A DNA stretch of 64,000 nt from Clostridiaceae bacterium (GCA_021200535.1 JAJQGL010000094.1:1-64000), one strand, 5' to 3'; shown: positions 41,616 to 51,652, counted from the stretch's first letter. The notes: generated by a model from the sequence alone, not told the origin. Made by a program: numbers and translations.

Positions 41616-43199
41616 TTACTGTGCTAATTCCTCTCCGAGCAGCAAACCATACAGTATCTCCTCGTCAATGCCTAATGCATTTGCGGCATTGGCAAACAAT
41701 TCTGTATAATTCACTCCCAGAGCATATTCGCTGGCTTCCTCTTCGTTCAGCATATCGTATACGGTATCGCTGTCAGAAGGTTTCAGCGTATTGATATCAA
41801 AATCAGCTGCATCTTCTGCTGTTATATCAACAGTAACCATTGCTTCACTTCCGGCCAGTACAGAAAGCGTTTCATTTACGGTATCAGAATCTCCTTCTGC
41901 TTCCAGCCTGAGCGAATAATTAGCAAGATCGGCTACTGCTTCTGTCGAATAGGTTACACTGCCTTTTATCTTTCCCTCTTCTATTCCGCTGATATCATAA
42001 TCCTGCAGGCTGATAACAAGCAGCTTATCCGGATTGGCAAGCTCTGTCAGATCATTTGCTTCCCCATCTACCCCCAGGGTAAATTCTCCATTGATTACAT
42101 CGGATTTGTTCGTTCCGTTTCCGGTAACTGTCATGATTTTCGTCCCGTCAACGGAAAAAGAAAGCTCCATGCCAAATGCATCTCCATCCGTTGGGCAGGC
42201 AGAAACAATCTCCACATTGTCTGCCAGAATGGTACGGCCTACGATGATATCGTCATCCGCCACCTCGATTTTCATGGTGATAGTCTCATCACCAGTCTCT
42301 GCCTCGGCAAGGGATTCCTGTATTTCCTCCAGCGCACTGACATATTCCTGATATGCCTCTTCATCAATCTGGCTGATCAGATTTTCCATATTTTTATCTG
42401 TTTTTAATGCAGCAACCGCCTCTTTTAGAAAATCACCAGCCTCTGCCTCCGTCATGGTAATCGTATATGTGTCTGTTTCCTGTGAAACTCCCTGCGCTTC
42501 ACAGGTTCCCTCTGATTGCTCCACGGTCTCCACACTCTCAATAAACATATCTGTATACTTTTCAACGATCTCTGATAAAACAGAGGTATCCGGCAGCAGG
42601 CTGCCCATACTGGCAATCGTTCCTGCCGATACGTTGAGTCCCGTATACATCTCCAAATCGTCCATGGATTCCATCATCCATGCATCTGTTAATTCCGGAA
42701 CCTGTGAATATATTTTCCCTTCTTCCTCATTGAGATAACTGTTTGTCGTAAGAATCGGCTGTCCGTTTGCCCCAATGTTCACCTGATATGCCGTTTCACT
42801 TCCCTGTATCCCGTACTGCATATCCAGGTCAACCGTTTCCAGACCGGACATATCCAAATCCGTCAAAGAAAGAAGTGACTTTGCTGTGTCTGACAACGTC
42901 GCTTTTGCCGTAATCTTCTTTGCAGCCTCTCCCTCCGAAGCCGCTATGAAATTGCTCCGCACGCTGTCATAATAATTCAGCGCCGTGTCAAGCGTTTCAT
43001 CACGATTCTTCTTTTCTACATATTGATAATACTCCTCCGGACTCATTCTTGACCGGTAAGCGAACACACCCACTCCTACAATCAAAACAACAGCAACCGC
43101 TGCGACTGCACCGATCACAATTTTTTTCTTTTTGGAAAAGCTCTTCTCCAGAGCTTCCTCCTTTGGCTCGGCATCAAAATTACCAGAATTCTTATTCAT
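41616..43199 (-). CDS. Membrane-anchored extracytoplasmic protein of unknown function
   Basis: 527 residues; ATG 43199 with GGGAGG upstream. A short cytoplasmic Lys-rich head, one membrane segment (KIVIGAVAAVAVVLIVGVGVFAYRSR, about 26-50), and an acidic Thr/Glu/Asp-rich exterior domain to the end. It begins outside with MSPEEYYQYVEKKN, a pattern I have seen in Lachnospiraceae proteins of the DUF6583 type. No catalytic motif visible. It has its own promoter at 43274-43302 and its stop is 18 bases before ahcY. Confidence 0.7.
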   Translation of the reverse strand: MNKNSGNFDAEPKEEALEKSFSKKKKIVIGAVAAVAVVLIVGVGVFAYRSRMSPEEYYQYVEKKNRDETLDTALNYYDSVRSNFIAASEGEAAKKITAKATLSDTAKSLLSLTDLDMSGLETVDLDMQYGIQGSETAYQVNIGANGQPILTTNSYLNEEEGKIYSQVPELTDAWMMESMDDLEMYTGLNVSAGTIASMGSLLPDTSVLSEIVEKYTDMFIESVETVEQSEGTCEAQGVSQETDTYTITMTEAEAGDFLKEAVAALKTDKNMENLISQIDEEAYQEYVSALEEIQESLAEAETGDETITMKIEVADDDIIVGRTILADNVEIVSACPTDGDAFGMELSFSVDGTKIMTVTGNGTNKSDVINGEFTLGVDGEANDLTELANPDKLLVISLQDYDISGIEEGKIKGSVTYSTEAVADLANYSLRLEAEGDSDTVNETLSVLAGSEAMVTVDITAEDAADFDINTLKPSDSDTVYDMLNEEEASEYALGVNYTELFANAANALGIDEEILYGLLLGEELAQ

Positions 43200-43273
43200 G
43201 TTTTCCTCCCTCTTCCCGCCTGCCGGTCAGGTATCCTGATGCAGGCTTTTTATAAAAAAAACCATACCATTGA

Positions 43274-43302
43274 ATAGTATACGCAATACAACAAAAAGTC
43301 AA
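43274..43302 (-). promoter_or_regulatory. Promoter of the membrane-anchored protein gene
   Basis: TTGACT (43302-43297), 17 bases, TACTAT (43279-43274), leftward. Confidence 0.5.
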
Positions 43303-43312
43303 GTTTTTCTAA

Positions 43313-43367
43313 AAGGGCTTCGCAAGGGCTTCGCAAGGGCTTCGCAAGGGCTTCGCAAGGGCTTCGC
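43313..43367. repeat. Five tandem copies of AAGGGCTTCGC
   Basis: Five exact 11-base units, no spacers. The last is followed by CCT, making a GGGCttcGCCC hairpin. Simple tandem expansion in the gap between divergent genes. Confidence 0.95.
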
Positions 43368-43397
43368 CCTGGAAAATAATTGTGGGTTCTTTAATTT

Positions 43398-43597
43398 TAT
43401 GATAAAATGATACGCAGACCGAGCATGCTTGCATGTGAGGGTGCAATAAGATTCTCATGAATTGTCAGATTCATGAGAATATGAGCGTTAGCGAGCGGGA
43501 GCAGGCAGAGCCTATTCATCGCGAGCGGCGAATGGCGATCATGAACAGCTGCGTAAGCAGCGACAGAGTGCGAAAGCGCGGTGTTATGACAGAATGA
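43398..43597. repeat. Palindrome-rich repeat element, copy C
   Basis: Bounded by TATGATAAAATGA (43398-43410) and TATGACAGAATGA (43585-43597), 11 of 13 identical. Modules 43417-43452 and 43537-43580 match, inverted, the element at 12037-12211; between them copy C carries 84 extra bases with its own inverted repeats (TTCTCATGAAT with ATTCATGAGAA). Lies just upstream of the ABC-2 operon. Confidence 0.7.
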
Positions 43598-43635
43598 GGC
43601 ACTGTCAAATGAAAAGGAAAGGCAGGAAATCAATA

Positions 43636-44376
43636 GTGGAAAAAAAAGCTGACCCGCCGGTTTTTCTGGCGTCACAAATATCAAAAAGTTTTTTTCACGG
43701 CAAAAAGAAGGTGCTGGAAAATATAAGCTTTGATGCGCATGGCGGCGAATGCATTGGCATTCTGGGCGCAAATGGCTGCGGCAAATCAACCCTGTTGTCC
43801 ATTCTCGCCGGAATCCTCAAGGCAGACAGCGGTTCCCTTTTCCTAAATGGCACCGAGCTCCTGCATAAAAAACGCAGCCAAAAGACTTCCCCGGCCATCG
43901 GCTATGTCCCACAGGAGTATCCTTTGCTGGAGGAATTAAGTGCATTAGACAACTTAAAGCTCTGGTATGCAGACAGCCCGCTGTCCCTGGACAAAGAGCT
44001 CTCTTCCGGTTTCCTTGCCATGCTTGGCATCCCCGATTTCTTAAAAGTACGGGTACGGCAAATGTCCGGCGGCATGAAAAAACGCCTCAGCATCGGCTGC
44101 GCAGCAGCCAAAGACCCGCGTGTACTGATTCTGGATGAACCCGGTGCAGCGCTTGATCTGGTCTGCAAGGAACGCATTGCATTTTATTTAAAGAATTATA
44201 AAGACTCCGGAAATATGATTATCATCGCAACGCATGAAGAGCAGGAAATCAACTTTTGCGACAGGCTGTATCTCTTAAAAGACGGCAGTTTATCGCCATA
44301 CTGCTTCGATGGAAACATCCACCATCTCGCCAAGGTATTAGGAGGCTGGAGCACTGCCGCCAGCGCTCCAGAATAA
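43636..44376 (+). CDS. ABC-2 transporter ATP-binding protein
   Basis: 246 residues from GTG 43636 (behind AGGAAA); an in-frame ATG at 43609 is an alternative start. Walker A GANGCGKST, Q-loop YVPQEYP, signature MSGGMKKRLSIG, Walker B VLILDEPGAALD and switch ATHEEQE are all present. First gene of a three-gene unit with two ABC-2 permeases (44388 and 45620). Likely exports a lipid, glycan or peptide, but the substrate is not apparent. Confidence 0.88.
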   Translation: MEKKADPPVFLASQISKSFFHGKKKVLENISFDAHGGECIGILGANGCGKSTLLSILAGILKADSGSLFLNGTELLHKKRSQKTSPAIGYVPQEYPLLEELSALDNLKLWYADSPLSLDKELSSGFLAMLGIPDFLKVRVRQMSGGMKKRLSIGCAAAKDPRVLILDEPGAALDLVCKERIAFYLKNYKDSGNMIIIATHEEQEINFCDRLYLLKDGSLSPYCFDGNIHHLAKVLGGWSTAASAPE

Positions 44377-44387
44377 GGATTTTATTT

Positions 44388-45623
44388 ATGAAAATTTACA
44401 AAAAATATATTTATCTGGAAGCCAAGCGCATGTTTCTGTCCTATCCACGCATCTGCTTAGGCATCCTTTCCCTGCTGCTTCTGCTCGGTGGTTTTTTTGG
44501 CATTTGCTATGCCTACAGCTCCCAGACAGAAACAGCAAATGTTGTCTCTGTCGGTGTTGTCGCCAAAGAAGAAGAACCGTTTGTGGACTGGATTATTTCC
44601 GCCGTCAGCGAAATGGAAAACACGAAAACGACAATGCAGTTTCAGCGGGTAACTGCAGATAAGGGTGACAGGCTGTTACAAAAAGGAGAGCTTAACGTTG
44701 TATTTATCATTCCCAACGACTACATCCGCTCCATCATAAACGGAAGCAACCAAAAAATTACCATCCGCTTTGCAAAGGGACAAACAACCATTGCCAGCTC
44801 TTTAATACGCGAGATTTCAACAGCAGTTTCTTCTTTTATTTTAGATACGGAAGCGGCGCTTTATTCGCTGCGCAATTATTACACTGCGCACAATCTGCCG
44901 GATTTCCAGAAACACGAGCTGGAACTAAACCTGAAATATCTCCGTCAAATCGCTTCGCTCGATCAGGCGGTCAACCTCTGCGAAATTGATACGGCTGACA
45001 GTTATCCCACTGCTGCCTCCTACGCCGTTTCTGCACTAGTTCTCCTTCTGTTTCTGTGGGGTCTGGCATGCAGCAGCCTATTGGCTTCCCAAAGTCCGGC
45101 CTTTCAAAACCAGCTTCTGCTGCAGGGAATCGGAACCGGCAGGCAAATTCTGGCAAGGGGAATCTCCTTTTTTAGTATTTGCCTGGCAAATTTGATGCTT
45201 CTTCTGACAGCCGGCGCAATCCTTTTGCACTTTATCGGAATCGAACTGGATGACACCATTTTAGAGAATCCTTTGTTTCTGATTCTGTTTGGTGCCTATC
45301 TGCTCCCGGTGCTTCTTACCGCATGCAGCTTTATCCAGCTAATATACGAAGCAGCCGGCGATTCTGTGAGCGGAAGCCTGTTTCTTTTTGTCAGCGTACT
45401 GGTTATGGGGCTGTGCTCCGGCTGCTTCTATCCATTATCGTATCTGCCGGAAGCGGTTCAGGGATTTGCCCGTGTGCTTCCGGTATACCACGCCTGCCAA
45501 TACACATTGAGCGCACTGTATGGCTCGCCAGATTGGAGTTCCCTGCTGTGGATGCTGTCAGAAACCGCTTTGTTTTATTTAACTTGCATTTTATTCCGTA
45601 TTCAGAAAAGAGGTTACGATTGA
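44388..45623 (+). CDS. ABC-2 type permease (first subunit)
   Basis: 411 residues; ATG 44388 (MKIYKKYIYLEAKRMFLSY). One N-terminal membrane segment, an extracytoplasmic domain (about 45-215) with GVVAKEEEPFVDWIISAV, then about five membrane segments; the ABC2_membrane_3 plan. It lies 11 bases after the ATPase gene, and its TGA overlaps the TTG start of the next gene. Pairs with that paralogue to form a heterodimeric exporter. Confidence 0.8.
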   Translation: MKIYKKYIYLEAKRMFLSYPRICLGILSLLLLLGGFFGICYAYSSQTETANVVSVGVVAKEEEPFVDWIISAVSEMENTKTTMQFQRVTADKGDRLLQKGELNVVFIIPNDYIRSIINGSNQKITIRFAKGQTTIASSLIREISTAVSSFILDTEAALYSLRNYYTAHNLPDFQKHELELNLKYLRQIASLDQAVNLCEIDTADSYPTAASYAVSALVLLLFLWGLACSSLLASQSPAFQNQLLLQGIGTGRQILARGISFFSICLANLMLLLTAGAILLHFIGIELDDTILENPLFLILFGAYLLPVLLTACSFIQLIYEAAGDSVSGSLFLFVSVLVMGLCSGCFYPLSYLPEAVQGFARVLPVYHACQYTLSALYGSPDWSSLLWMLSETALFYLTCILFRIQKRGYD

Positions 45624-46792
45624 AAACATTAATTACCTGCGGCCTATTATGGAGCAAACGAATTTTAAAACGTCCGCTCTTCCTTTTCGTCCTTCTTTCC
45701 ATGCCATGCACGGTCATCTTCCTGCAAAACTGCAGGACGGAGGACGATGCCATGCTTTGTGTGGCGCTTTTTTCCTGCGCGCCGGAAAGCGATGCACTCA
45801 CAGAAAATTTTCTTACAGAAATGCTGTCCCTGTCTAACTCTTCCATCCAATTCTACCGCTGTGGAAAGGAAGAAACACTGCGTGAGGATGTCATTTCCGG
45901 GAAAGCGGCCTGCGGATATATTCTGCCGGAAGACCCAAACCAGGCCATCGAGAGCTACATTGCAGACGGCACTCCTTTTGTCCGGGCAATCCGCGCGAAG
46001 CACGCAAACAACATCAGTCTCAAAATAGTAGATGAAATCGTATTAGGAAAGCTCTACCAACCCTTTTCCTATTCTTTTCTAAAAAATTTTCTAACGCAAA
46101 AAACCGGTGAAGAGCCGGACGAAGAAGAACTGCAAAACTTCTATACGGCAAACTGCAGCAAGGAGCTCTTATTTACGTTTGAATACGCTGACAAAAGCAG
46201 TAATGCCATTTTAAACAGCGAGACAGCCAACTATATGCTTCTCCCTATCCGCGGCATTGTGTCTGTACTGGTTCTCATCGCCTGTATGTCTGGCGGAATC
46301 CTTTGGTACTCCGACCAAAAAAGCAGGCTTTCTGCACTGATGGACCCGAAAAAAAGACGTCTTTGCAGCCTGCTTTCCCTCACACTGCCAGCCGCCTTTG
46401 CGGCGATCACCGGACTTTTTACCATAAAAATAACAGGAATTGCGGAACGCATGCTGACCGAAATCCCTGCCATGTTTTTTCTTTTTCTGGGCTGCTGCTG
46501 CCTGACCCATCTGCTGTGCCATGTATTTTCCAAAGCCGAATATTTTCTGGCCGCCATCCCGGTTCTGGCAATCAGCTCTCTGCTCCTGTGCCCTGTGTTT
46601 ATCTCGGTATCCTCGTTCCTGCCGTGGACGGCGCCGGTAAGCCGGCTTCTTCCTTCCTCATACTATCTCACCGGTCTGCATGACCCTTCTATGCCCGGAC
46701 AGATGCTCCTTTATTGTGCTATCTGCCTGCTTCTGGCTGCTCTTCCAAATATTCGATCCCGATTAGCTTTAATCCTCTCGCGGGCGCGGTAG
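45620..46792 (+). CDS. ABC-2 type permease (second subunit)
   Basis: 390 residues from TTG 45620, which overlaps the upstream stop (TTGA) and follows AGAGG. Same plan as its partner: an N-terminal membrane segment (RPLFLFVLLSMPCTVIFL), an exterior domain with VALFSCAPESDALTENFLTEML, and C-terminal membrane segments. The last 74 bases overlap the 3' end of truA on the other strand, so the two converging genes share coding DNA; no terminator lies between them. Confidence 0.75.
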   Translation: MKTLITCGLLWSKRILKRPLFLFVLLSMPCTVIFLQNCRTEDDAMLCVALFSCAPESDALTENFLTEMLSLSNSSIQFYRCGKEETLREDVISGKAACGYILPEDPNQAIESYIADGTPFVRAIRAKHANNISLKIVDEIVLGKLYQPFSYSFLKNFLTQKTGEEPDEEELQNFYTANCSKELLFTFEYADKSSNAILNSETANYMLLPIRGIVSVLVLIACMSGGILWYSDQKSRLSALMDPKKRRLCSLLSLTLPAAFAAITGLFTIKITGIAERMLTEIPAMFFLFLGCCCLTHLLCHVFSKAEYFLAAIPVLAISSLLLCPVFISVSSFLPWTAPVSRLLPSSYYLTGLHDPSMPGQMLLYCAICLLLAALPNIRSRLALILSRAR

Positions 46793-47483
46793 GCCCTGCC
46801 TGCCCCCTGTCACCGCTGGCAATGATTCCAGCCATACATTCGGGCAAAATAACCCCTTTCCCCACCTCCAGCAAAGTTCCTGCTATGATGCGCACCATAT
46901 TATACAAAAAACCATTTCCCTGCACCATTATGCGTATCCGGTCATCCGGTTCCCTGATAATCTCTAAGCGGTCAATCCTGCGCACCGTTGTTTTTACCTG
47001 CGCACCGGCACTGCAAAAGCCGGCAAAATCATGCTCGCCCTGAAATGCCTGCGCCGCTTTTTGCATTGCATCCAGATCCAGCGCACCATAATAAAAATGC
47101 GCCGTATTCCGATATTCCGGCAGCGGAAAGGTTCGGTTTAATATTGTGTATTCATATGTTTTTTGGCAGTCACAATGCCTTGGATGAAAATCCGGCCGCA
47201 CCGCAAACGATTTCTGAATGACAACGTCCTCCGGCAGCCGCTGATTCAGCGCATACGAAAACTTTTCTGCCGGTATTTTCGATTCCGTGTCAAACACGGC
47301 TACATTGCCAAGCGCATGAACCCCAGCATCCGTTCTGCTGGCTCCGGTCACCTGAATCGTTTCTCCCGTCAGCTGTTGAAGCGCCTGATTTAAAACCCCC
47401 TCTATTGTCACTGCATTTGGCTGCAGCTGCCACCCGTGATAATTCGTTCCATCATAGGCAACCACCAGCATGATTCGTTTCAT
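46719..47483 (-). CDS. truA: tRNA pseudouridine(38-40) synthase TruA
   Basis: 254 residues. N-terminus VVAYDGTNYHGWQLQPNAVTIEGVLNQAL and catalytic aspartate in TGASRTDAGVHALGNV near residue 52; C-terminal FLYNMVRIIAGTLLEVGKG. Modifies uridines 38-40 of tRNA anticodon stems. Last gene of the leftward alpha/ECF operon, 12 bases after ecfT, the arrangement usual in Firmicutes. Its end overlaps the convergent ABC permease gene. Confidence 0.95.
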   Translation of the reverse strand: MKRIMLVVAYDGTNYHGWQLQPNAVTIEGVLNQALQQLTGETIQVTGASRTDAGVHALGNVAVFDTESKIPAEKFSYALNQRLPEDVVIQKSFAVRPDFHPRHCDCQKTYEYTILNRTFPLPEYRNTAHFYYGALDLDAMQKAAQAFQGEHDFAGFCSAGAQVKTTVRRIDRLEIIREPDDRIRIMVQGNGFLYNMVRIIAGTLLEVGKGVILPECMAGIIASGDRGQAGPTAPARGLKLIGIEYLEEQPEAGR

Positions 47484-47495
47484 TGCCTGACCCTC

Positions 47496-48302
47496 CTAAA
47501 ACGGACTGACCTGTACCACTGCTGCTAAAACAATAATATAAGCAATGCAAACCAGATAGCCGCACAAATCTCTTTTTTGATAGTTCAGCGGATACATCTT
47601 CGTCCTGCCGCCACCGCCGTGATAGCATCTCGCATCCATAGCCAGCGCCAGGTCGCCTGCCCTCCGGACAGAAGAGGCAAACAGGGGCACCAGGATTGGA
47701 AGCAGATTTTTTAACCGTTGCAGCAGATTGCCGGATTCAAAGTCAGCCCCTCTTGCCGCCTGCGCTTTCATGATTTTATTGGTTTCGTCCACCAGAATCG
47801 GAATAAATCGAAGTGCAATCGACATCATCATCGCCAATTCATGTACCGGAACTTTCACAGCCTTTAACGGCCCTAACAGCTTCTCCAGCCCATTCGTCAG
47901 CTGATCCGGCGTGGTTGTCAGCGTCATGACAGATGAGCCAAGAATGAGAAAAATCAACCGGAGCGATATGTATACCGCCTTCCAAAGCCCTTCCCATGTA
48001 ACGGACAACACACCGATCGCAAAAATGTTCTTGCCCGGCGTTGCAAACAAATTGAGACAGGCCGTAAACACCAGAATAAAAAAAATCGGCTTCAGCCCCT
48101 TTAACATGAAACGCAGCGGCACCTTTGACAGAGCGACCACTGCGCCAAAAGACAAAATTGCCACAACATATCCGGCCATATCATGAAACGTAAACAATGA
48201 GATAATATACACCATTGTAGCAATGATTTTCAGGCGCGGGTCAAGGCGGTGAATCAAAGACTGCGCCGCATAATACTGGCCAATTGTAATATCACGGATC
48301 AT
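47496..48302 (-). CDS. ecfT: Energy-coupling factor transporter membrane protein EcfT
   Basis: 268 residues; ATG 48302 (MIRDITIGQYYAAQS) overlaps the ecfA2 stop by four bases and follows GGGG. Membrane segments plus the two EcfT coupling motifs AQAARGADFES and AMDARCYHGG. With EcfA1/A2 it energises many substrate-specific S components for vitamin uptake. The upstream extension inside ecfA2 is rejected. Confidence 0.93.
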   Translation of the reverse strand: MIRDITIGQYYAAQSLIHRLDPRLKIIATMVYIISLFTFHDMAGYVVAILSFGAVVALSKVPLRFMLKGLKPIFFILVFTACLNLFATPGKNIFAIGVLSVTWEGLWKAVYISLRLIFLILGSSVMTLTTTPDQLTNGLEKLLGPLKAVKVPVHELAMMMSIALRFIPILVDETNKIMKAQAARGADFESGNLLQRLKNLLPILVPLFASSVRRAGDLALAMDARCYHGGGGRTKMYPLNYQKRDLCGYLVCIAYIIVLAAVVQVSPF

Positions 48303-49165
48303 ACTGCACCCCTTTTCCGGTTCTGATACCATTCCACGATTGCCTGTGTTGTCTTTTCCACGGTAATACACCCATCTGCAAGACGGATTCCTCTCTCCCG
48401 CAGGGACGCTGCAAGCAGGGCAGACTGCGGAATCCCCAGGCCAATCTGTTCGAGCTCTTTCCTGTAGCGAAACACCTTATCCGGCCTTCCGTCTAAAACA
48501 ATCTCTCCCTGATTCATAATCAGCACTCTTCCGGCATATTCCGCAATATCTTCCATACTGTGTGAAACAAAAATTATCGTTATATTTCTTTCCTGGTACA
48601 GCTTGAGCAGCAGCTCAAAAACTTCTCTGCGCCCTAGCGGATCCAGCCCCGCCATCGGCTCATCCAGGACAAGCACCTCCGGCTGCATTGCCAGCACTCC
48701 TGCCAATGCCACTCTCCTTTTCTGTCCTCCGGAGAGCGTCAACGGCGATGCGTCGAGAAGCTCTTCCCCGATGCCTACATCCTTTAATGCCTGAAACGAA
48801 TTTAACTCCACCTCCATCGGCGGCATCCCTATATTGGCAGGGCCAAATTCTACATCTTTGATCACCGTAGCCTCAAACAGCTGATGCTCCGGATACTGAA
48901 AAACAAGGCCAACCCTGCCCCGCAGCTCTTTCATGGAAAAACCCTTCTCATATATGTTTTGATCATTGTAATAAACCGTTCCGTGCGCAGCATGCTCCAG
49001 ACCATTGAAAAGCTGCAGCAAAGTCGATTTTCCGGATCCTGTATGCCCGGCAATCCCCACCAGCTCATGATTTCCTATTTCCAGATTAATATTTTTCAAT
49101 GCATACTTTTCTTCAGTGGTTCCCATCCCATAAACATAGCTTACATTTTCCAGACGAATTGACAT
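48299..49165 (-). CDS. ecfA2: ECF transporter ATPase EcfA2
   Basis: 288 residues. Walker A GHTGSGKST, Q-loop FQYPEHQLFEATV, signature LSGGQKRRVALAGVLAMQP, Walker B VLVLDEPMAGLDP, switch VSHSMED. The TGSGKST form and C-terminal domain match EcfA2. Ten bases after ecfA1, overlapping ecfT. Confidence 0.94.
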   Translation of the reverse strand: MSIRLENVSYVYGMGTTEEKYALKNINLEIGNHELVGIAGHTGSGKSTLLQLFNGLEHAAHGTVYYNDQNIYEKGFSMKELRGRVGLVFQYPEHQLFEATVIKDVEFGPANIGMPPMEVELNSFQALKDVGIGEELLDASPLTLSGGQKRRVALAGVLAMQPEVLVLDEPMAGLDPLGRREVFELLLKLYQERNITIIFVSHSMEDIAEYAGRVLIMNQGEIVLDGRPDKVFRYRKELEQIGLGIPQSALLAASLRERGIRLADGCITVEKTTQAIVEWYQNRKRGAV

Positions 49166-49174
49166 ATTGATGCT

Positions 49175-50047
49175 TCACCCCCTGAGTTTATCCAGCCGGT
49201 CCGCCAGCTCCTCCATCGTCAGAATACCATCTCCCACCGGAATATCTGCTTCGTTCAGCAGCTGCGCAATTCTGGTAGCAGTCGGAAGTTCCAGCGCGCA
49301 GTCCTGCAAAATCTTTTTCTGTTCAAAAACCTCTCCCGGTGTCCCCGACGTTGCAATCTTTCCCTCTTTCATCACATAGATATAATCTGCTTCTGTCACA
49401 TCTTCCATATAATGCGTGATCAAAATAATGGTAATATGTTCCTCTTTGTTCAGACGCATCACTATCTCCAGCACTTTTTTTCTTCCGGCCGGATCCAACA
49501 TTGCCGTTGCCTCATCCAGAATAATACACTGCGGATGCATCGCCAGAACACCAGCGATTGCCACCCGCTGTTTTTGCCCTCCGGACAGGCGGTTCGGCGA
49601 ATGTTTCCGGTAAGGCAGCATATCAACCTGTTTCAGGCTTTCTTCCACACGCAGTAAAATTTCTTCCGTCGACACGCCGAGATTCTCCGGCCCAAATGCA
49701 ACATCTTCCTCTACAATGCCGGATATAATCTGATTATCCGGATTTTGAAATACCATTCCTGCCATCTGCCGGACCGGCAGAACATTTCCTTCCCGGTCTG
49801 TCTGCATGCCATTGATGTACACGACACCCTCCGTCGGATGCAGCAGCCCGTTTAAATGTTTGGCAAAGGTTGATTTTCCGGAGCCATTCGCTCCCAGCAC
49901 CGCAATAAAATCTCCCTTTTTCACCTTCAGGCTGACGCCGTCAAGCGCGCGTACAATTTCAGCAATGTCGCCATTTTCATCCCTCCGGTTGTACTCATAT
50001 ACTAAATCCTTTGTCTCTATCATGTATTGATCTGATTTCTTCTGCAC
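49175..50047 (-). CDS. ecfA1: ECF transporter ATPase EcfA1
   Basis: 290 residues. Walker A GANGSGKSTFAKHLNG, Q-loop FQNPDNQIISGIVEEDVAFGPENLG, signature LSGGQKQRVAIAGVLAMHP, Walker B IILDEATAMLDP, switch ITHYMED: note the glutamate-alanine DEATAM variant typical of EcfA1. The GTG at 50047 is the first start; ATG 50023 is an alternative, neither having an ideal site. Follows rplQ by 85 bases. Confidence 0.93.
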   Translation of the reverse strand: MQKKSDQYMIETKDLVYEYNRRDENGDIAEIVRALDGVSLKVKKGDFIAVLGANGSGKSTFAKHLNGLLHPTEGVVYINGMQTDREGNVLPVRQMAGMVFQNPDNQIISGIVEEDVAFGPENLGVSTEEILLRVEESLKQVDMLPYRKHSPNRLSGGQKQRVAIAGVLAMHPQCIILDEATAMLDPAGRKKVLEIVMRLNKEEHITIILITHYMEDVTEADYIYVMKEGKIATSGTPGEVFEQKKILQDCALELPTATRIAQLLNEADIPVGDGILTMEELADRLDKLRG

Positions 50048-50132
50048 GTCCTCACCGCCCTTTCAGAATATTTGAAAAAAAGACACAAAAAGATTTCTCT
50101 CTTTATGCCTTTTTCCGTATACCACACTTCTT

Positions 50133-50675
50133 TTATACTAACTCAATCAGTACCTGCATTGCAGCATCGCCTTTGCGCTGGCCGATCTTAACGATACGTG
50201 TATATCCGCCGTTTCCATTACGCTCAGCATATTTCGGCCCAATCTCATCTAACACTTTAGAAGCCACATCAACCGTCTTGGTATCCTTTCTGCGGCCTTT
50301 CAGCTCTGTTGGGACTTCTGTTACCCTAAAAAGAGTTTTCTGCATCTGTCGTCTTGCATGAAGTCTGGATGGCTGATCTTTCCGAATTTCCTTCTCTACT
50401 TCATCATAAACAGTCCGCTTCTTACCGTCAACAACCTCTTTTACTCTTTTACCGTCTTTGTCTTTGCGTGCAACCTTTGCAGTTACCTTTACGGTATCGT
50501 AATTATTGCACTCTCTGATGCCCAAAGCGATAATTTTTTCTGCAATCTTGCGGATTTCTTTCGCTTTTGCTTCTGTTGTAACGATCTTTCCATAATACAG
50601 CAAATCCGTTACCTGATTGCGAAGCAATGCTTTTCTCTGGCTGGAAGTTCTTCCAAGTTTTCTATAGCCTGCCAT
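50133..50675 (-). CDS. rplQ: 50S ribosomal protein L17 with long insertion
   Basis: 180 residues against about 115-130 in most bacteria. The conserved start is [44 protein letters not shown]; from about 78 to 140 there is a charged insertion ([20 protein letters not shown] and on), then the normal C-terminus [27 protein letters not shown]. The insert is a known Lachnospiraceae-type feature by my recollection. Between rpoA and ecfA1. Confidence 0.95.
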   Translation of the reverse strand: MAGYRKLGRTSSQRKALLRNQVTDLLYYGKIVTTEAKAKEIRKIAEKIIALGIRECNNYDTVKVTAKVARKDKDGKRVKEVVDGKKRTVYDEVEKEIRKDQPSRLHARRQMQKTLFRVTEVPTELKGRRKDTKTVDVASKVLDEIGPKYAERNGNGGYTRIVKIGQRKGDAAMQVLIELV

Positions 50676-50692
50676 TTGTGCTTACCTCCTAA

Positions 50693-51652
50693 TTATTCAT
50701 CCCCTAAGTTGAGGGAAAGACCTAATTCCTTCAACTTGGCTAATACTTCTTCTAAAGACTTGCGACCAAGGTTTCTTACCTTCATCATGTCCTCTGATGT
50801 ACGGTTGCAAAGCTCTTCTACCGTATTGATTCCTGCACGCTTCAAACAGTTGTATGAGCGAACAGAAAGCTCTAATTCATCAATGCTCATCTCAAGAGCT
50901 TTGTCCTTACTGTCATCAATACTCTCTGCGATTACCTGAATCCCTGCTGTCTTATCTGAAAGATTAATAAAGGACTTCAAATGATCACTCAAAACCTTTG
51001 CAGCAAGACTAACCGCATCGCTCGGTTCAATCGTTCCGTCTGTATAAACCTCCAGAGTGAGCTTATCAAAATCGGTAATCTGTCCGACACGCGTATTTTC
51101 AATTTTGATATTTACCCGCTCTACCGGAGTGAAAATGGAATCTATGGCAATTACATTAATCGGCAAATCTTCTCTTTTATTTTTTTCAGAGCTGATATAA
51201 CCACGGCCATTTACAATCGTCATTTCAATATACAATCTACAGTCCGGACCACCACTTAATGTTGCAATCACCAGATCAGGATTTAAAATCTCAATATCAG
51301 AATCTACCTGAATATCCGCCGCTGTTACAACACACTCTCCTGCTGCCTCAATATATGCCGTTTTCACTTCATCTGAGTCACTGTTATTTTTAATCGCAAG
51401 ACTTTTAATATTCATGATGATCTCTGTTACATCCTCTTTTACTCCCGGAACGGAAGAAAATTCATGAACAACACCATCAATCTTGATGTGGCTTACAGCT
51501 GTACCCGGCAACGAAGAAAGCATAATCCTTCTAAGTGAGTTACCCAAAGTCGTACCATATCCTCTTTCCAGAGGTTCAACAACAAAACGTCCATATCTTT
51601 TATCTTCTGAAATTTCTGCAATTTCAATATTTGGTTCTTTAAAATCAAGCAC
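50693..51652 (-). CDS. rpoA: RNA polymerase subunit alpha
   Basis: 319 residues, normal length. N-terminal assembly domain with [29 protein letters not shown]-terminal domain (about 240-310) with [22 protein letters not shown] and [21 protein letters not shown], the surface that touches UP elements. Conserved position after rpsD. Confidence 0.97.
   Translation of the reverse strand: MLDFKEPNIEIAEISEDKRYGRFVVEPLERGYGTTLGNSLRRIMLSSLPGTAVSHIKIDGVVHEFSSVPGVKEDVTEIIMNIKSLAIKNNSDSDEVKTAYIEAAGECVVTAADIQVDSDIEILNPDLVIATLSGGPDCRLYIEMTIVNGRGYISSEKNKREDLPINVIAIDSIFTPVERVNIKIENTRVGQITDFDKLTLEVYTDGTIEPSDAVSLAAKVLSDHLKSFINLSDKTAGIQVIAESIDDSKDKALEMSIDELELSVRSYNCLKRAGINTVEELCNRTSEDMMKVRNLGRKSLEEVLAKLKELGLSLNLGDE

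Noticed and set aside
43313-43367. CRISPR array
   Set aside because: Units of 11 bases follow each other with no spacers and there are no cas genes.
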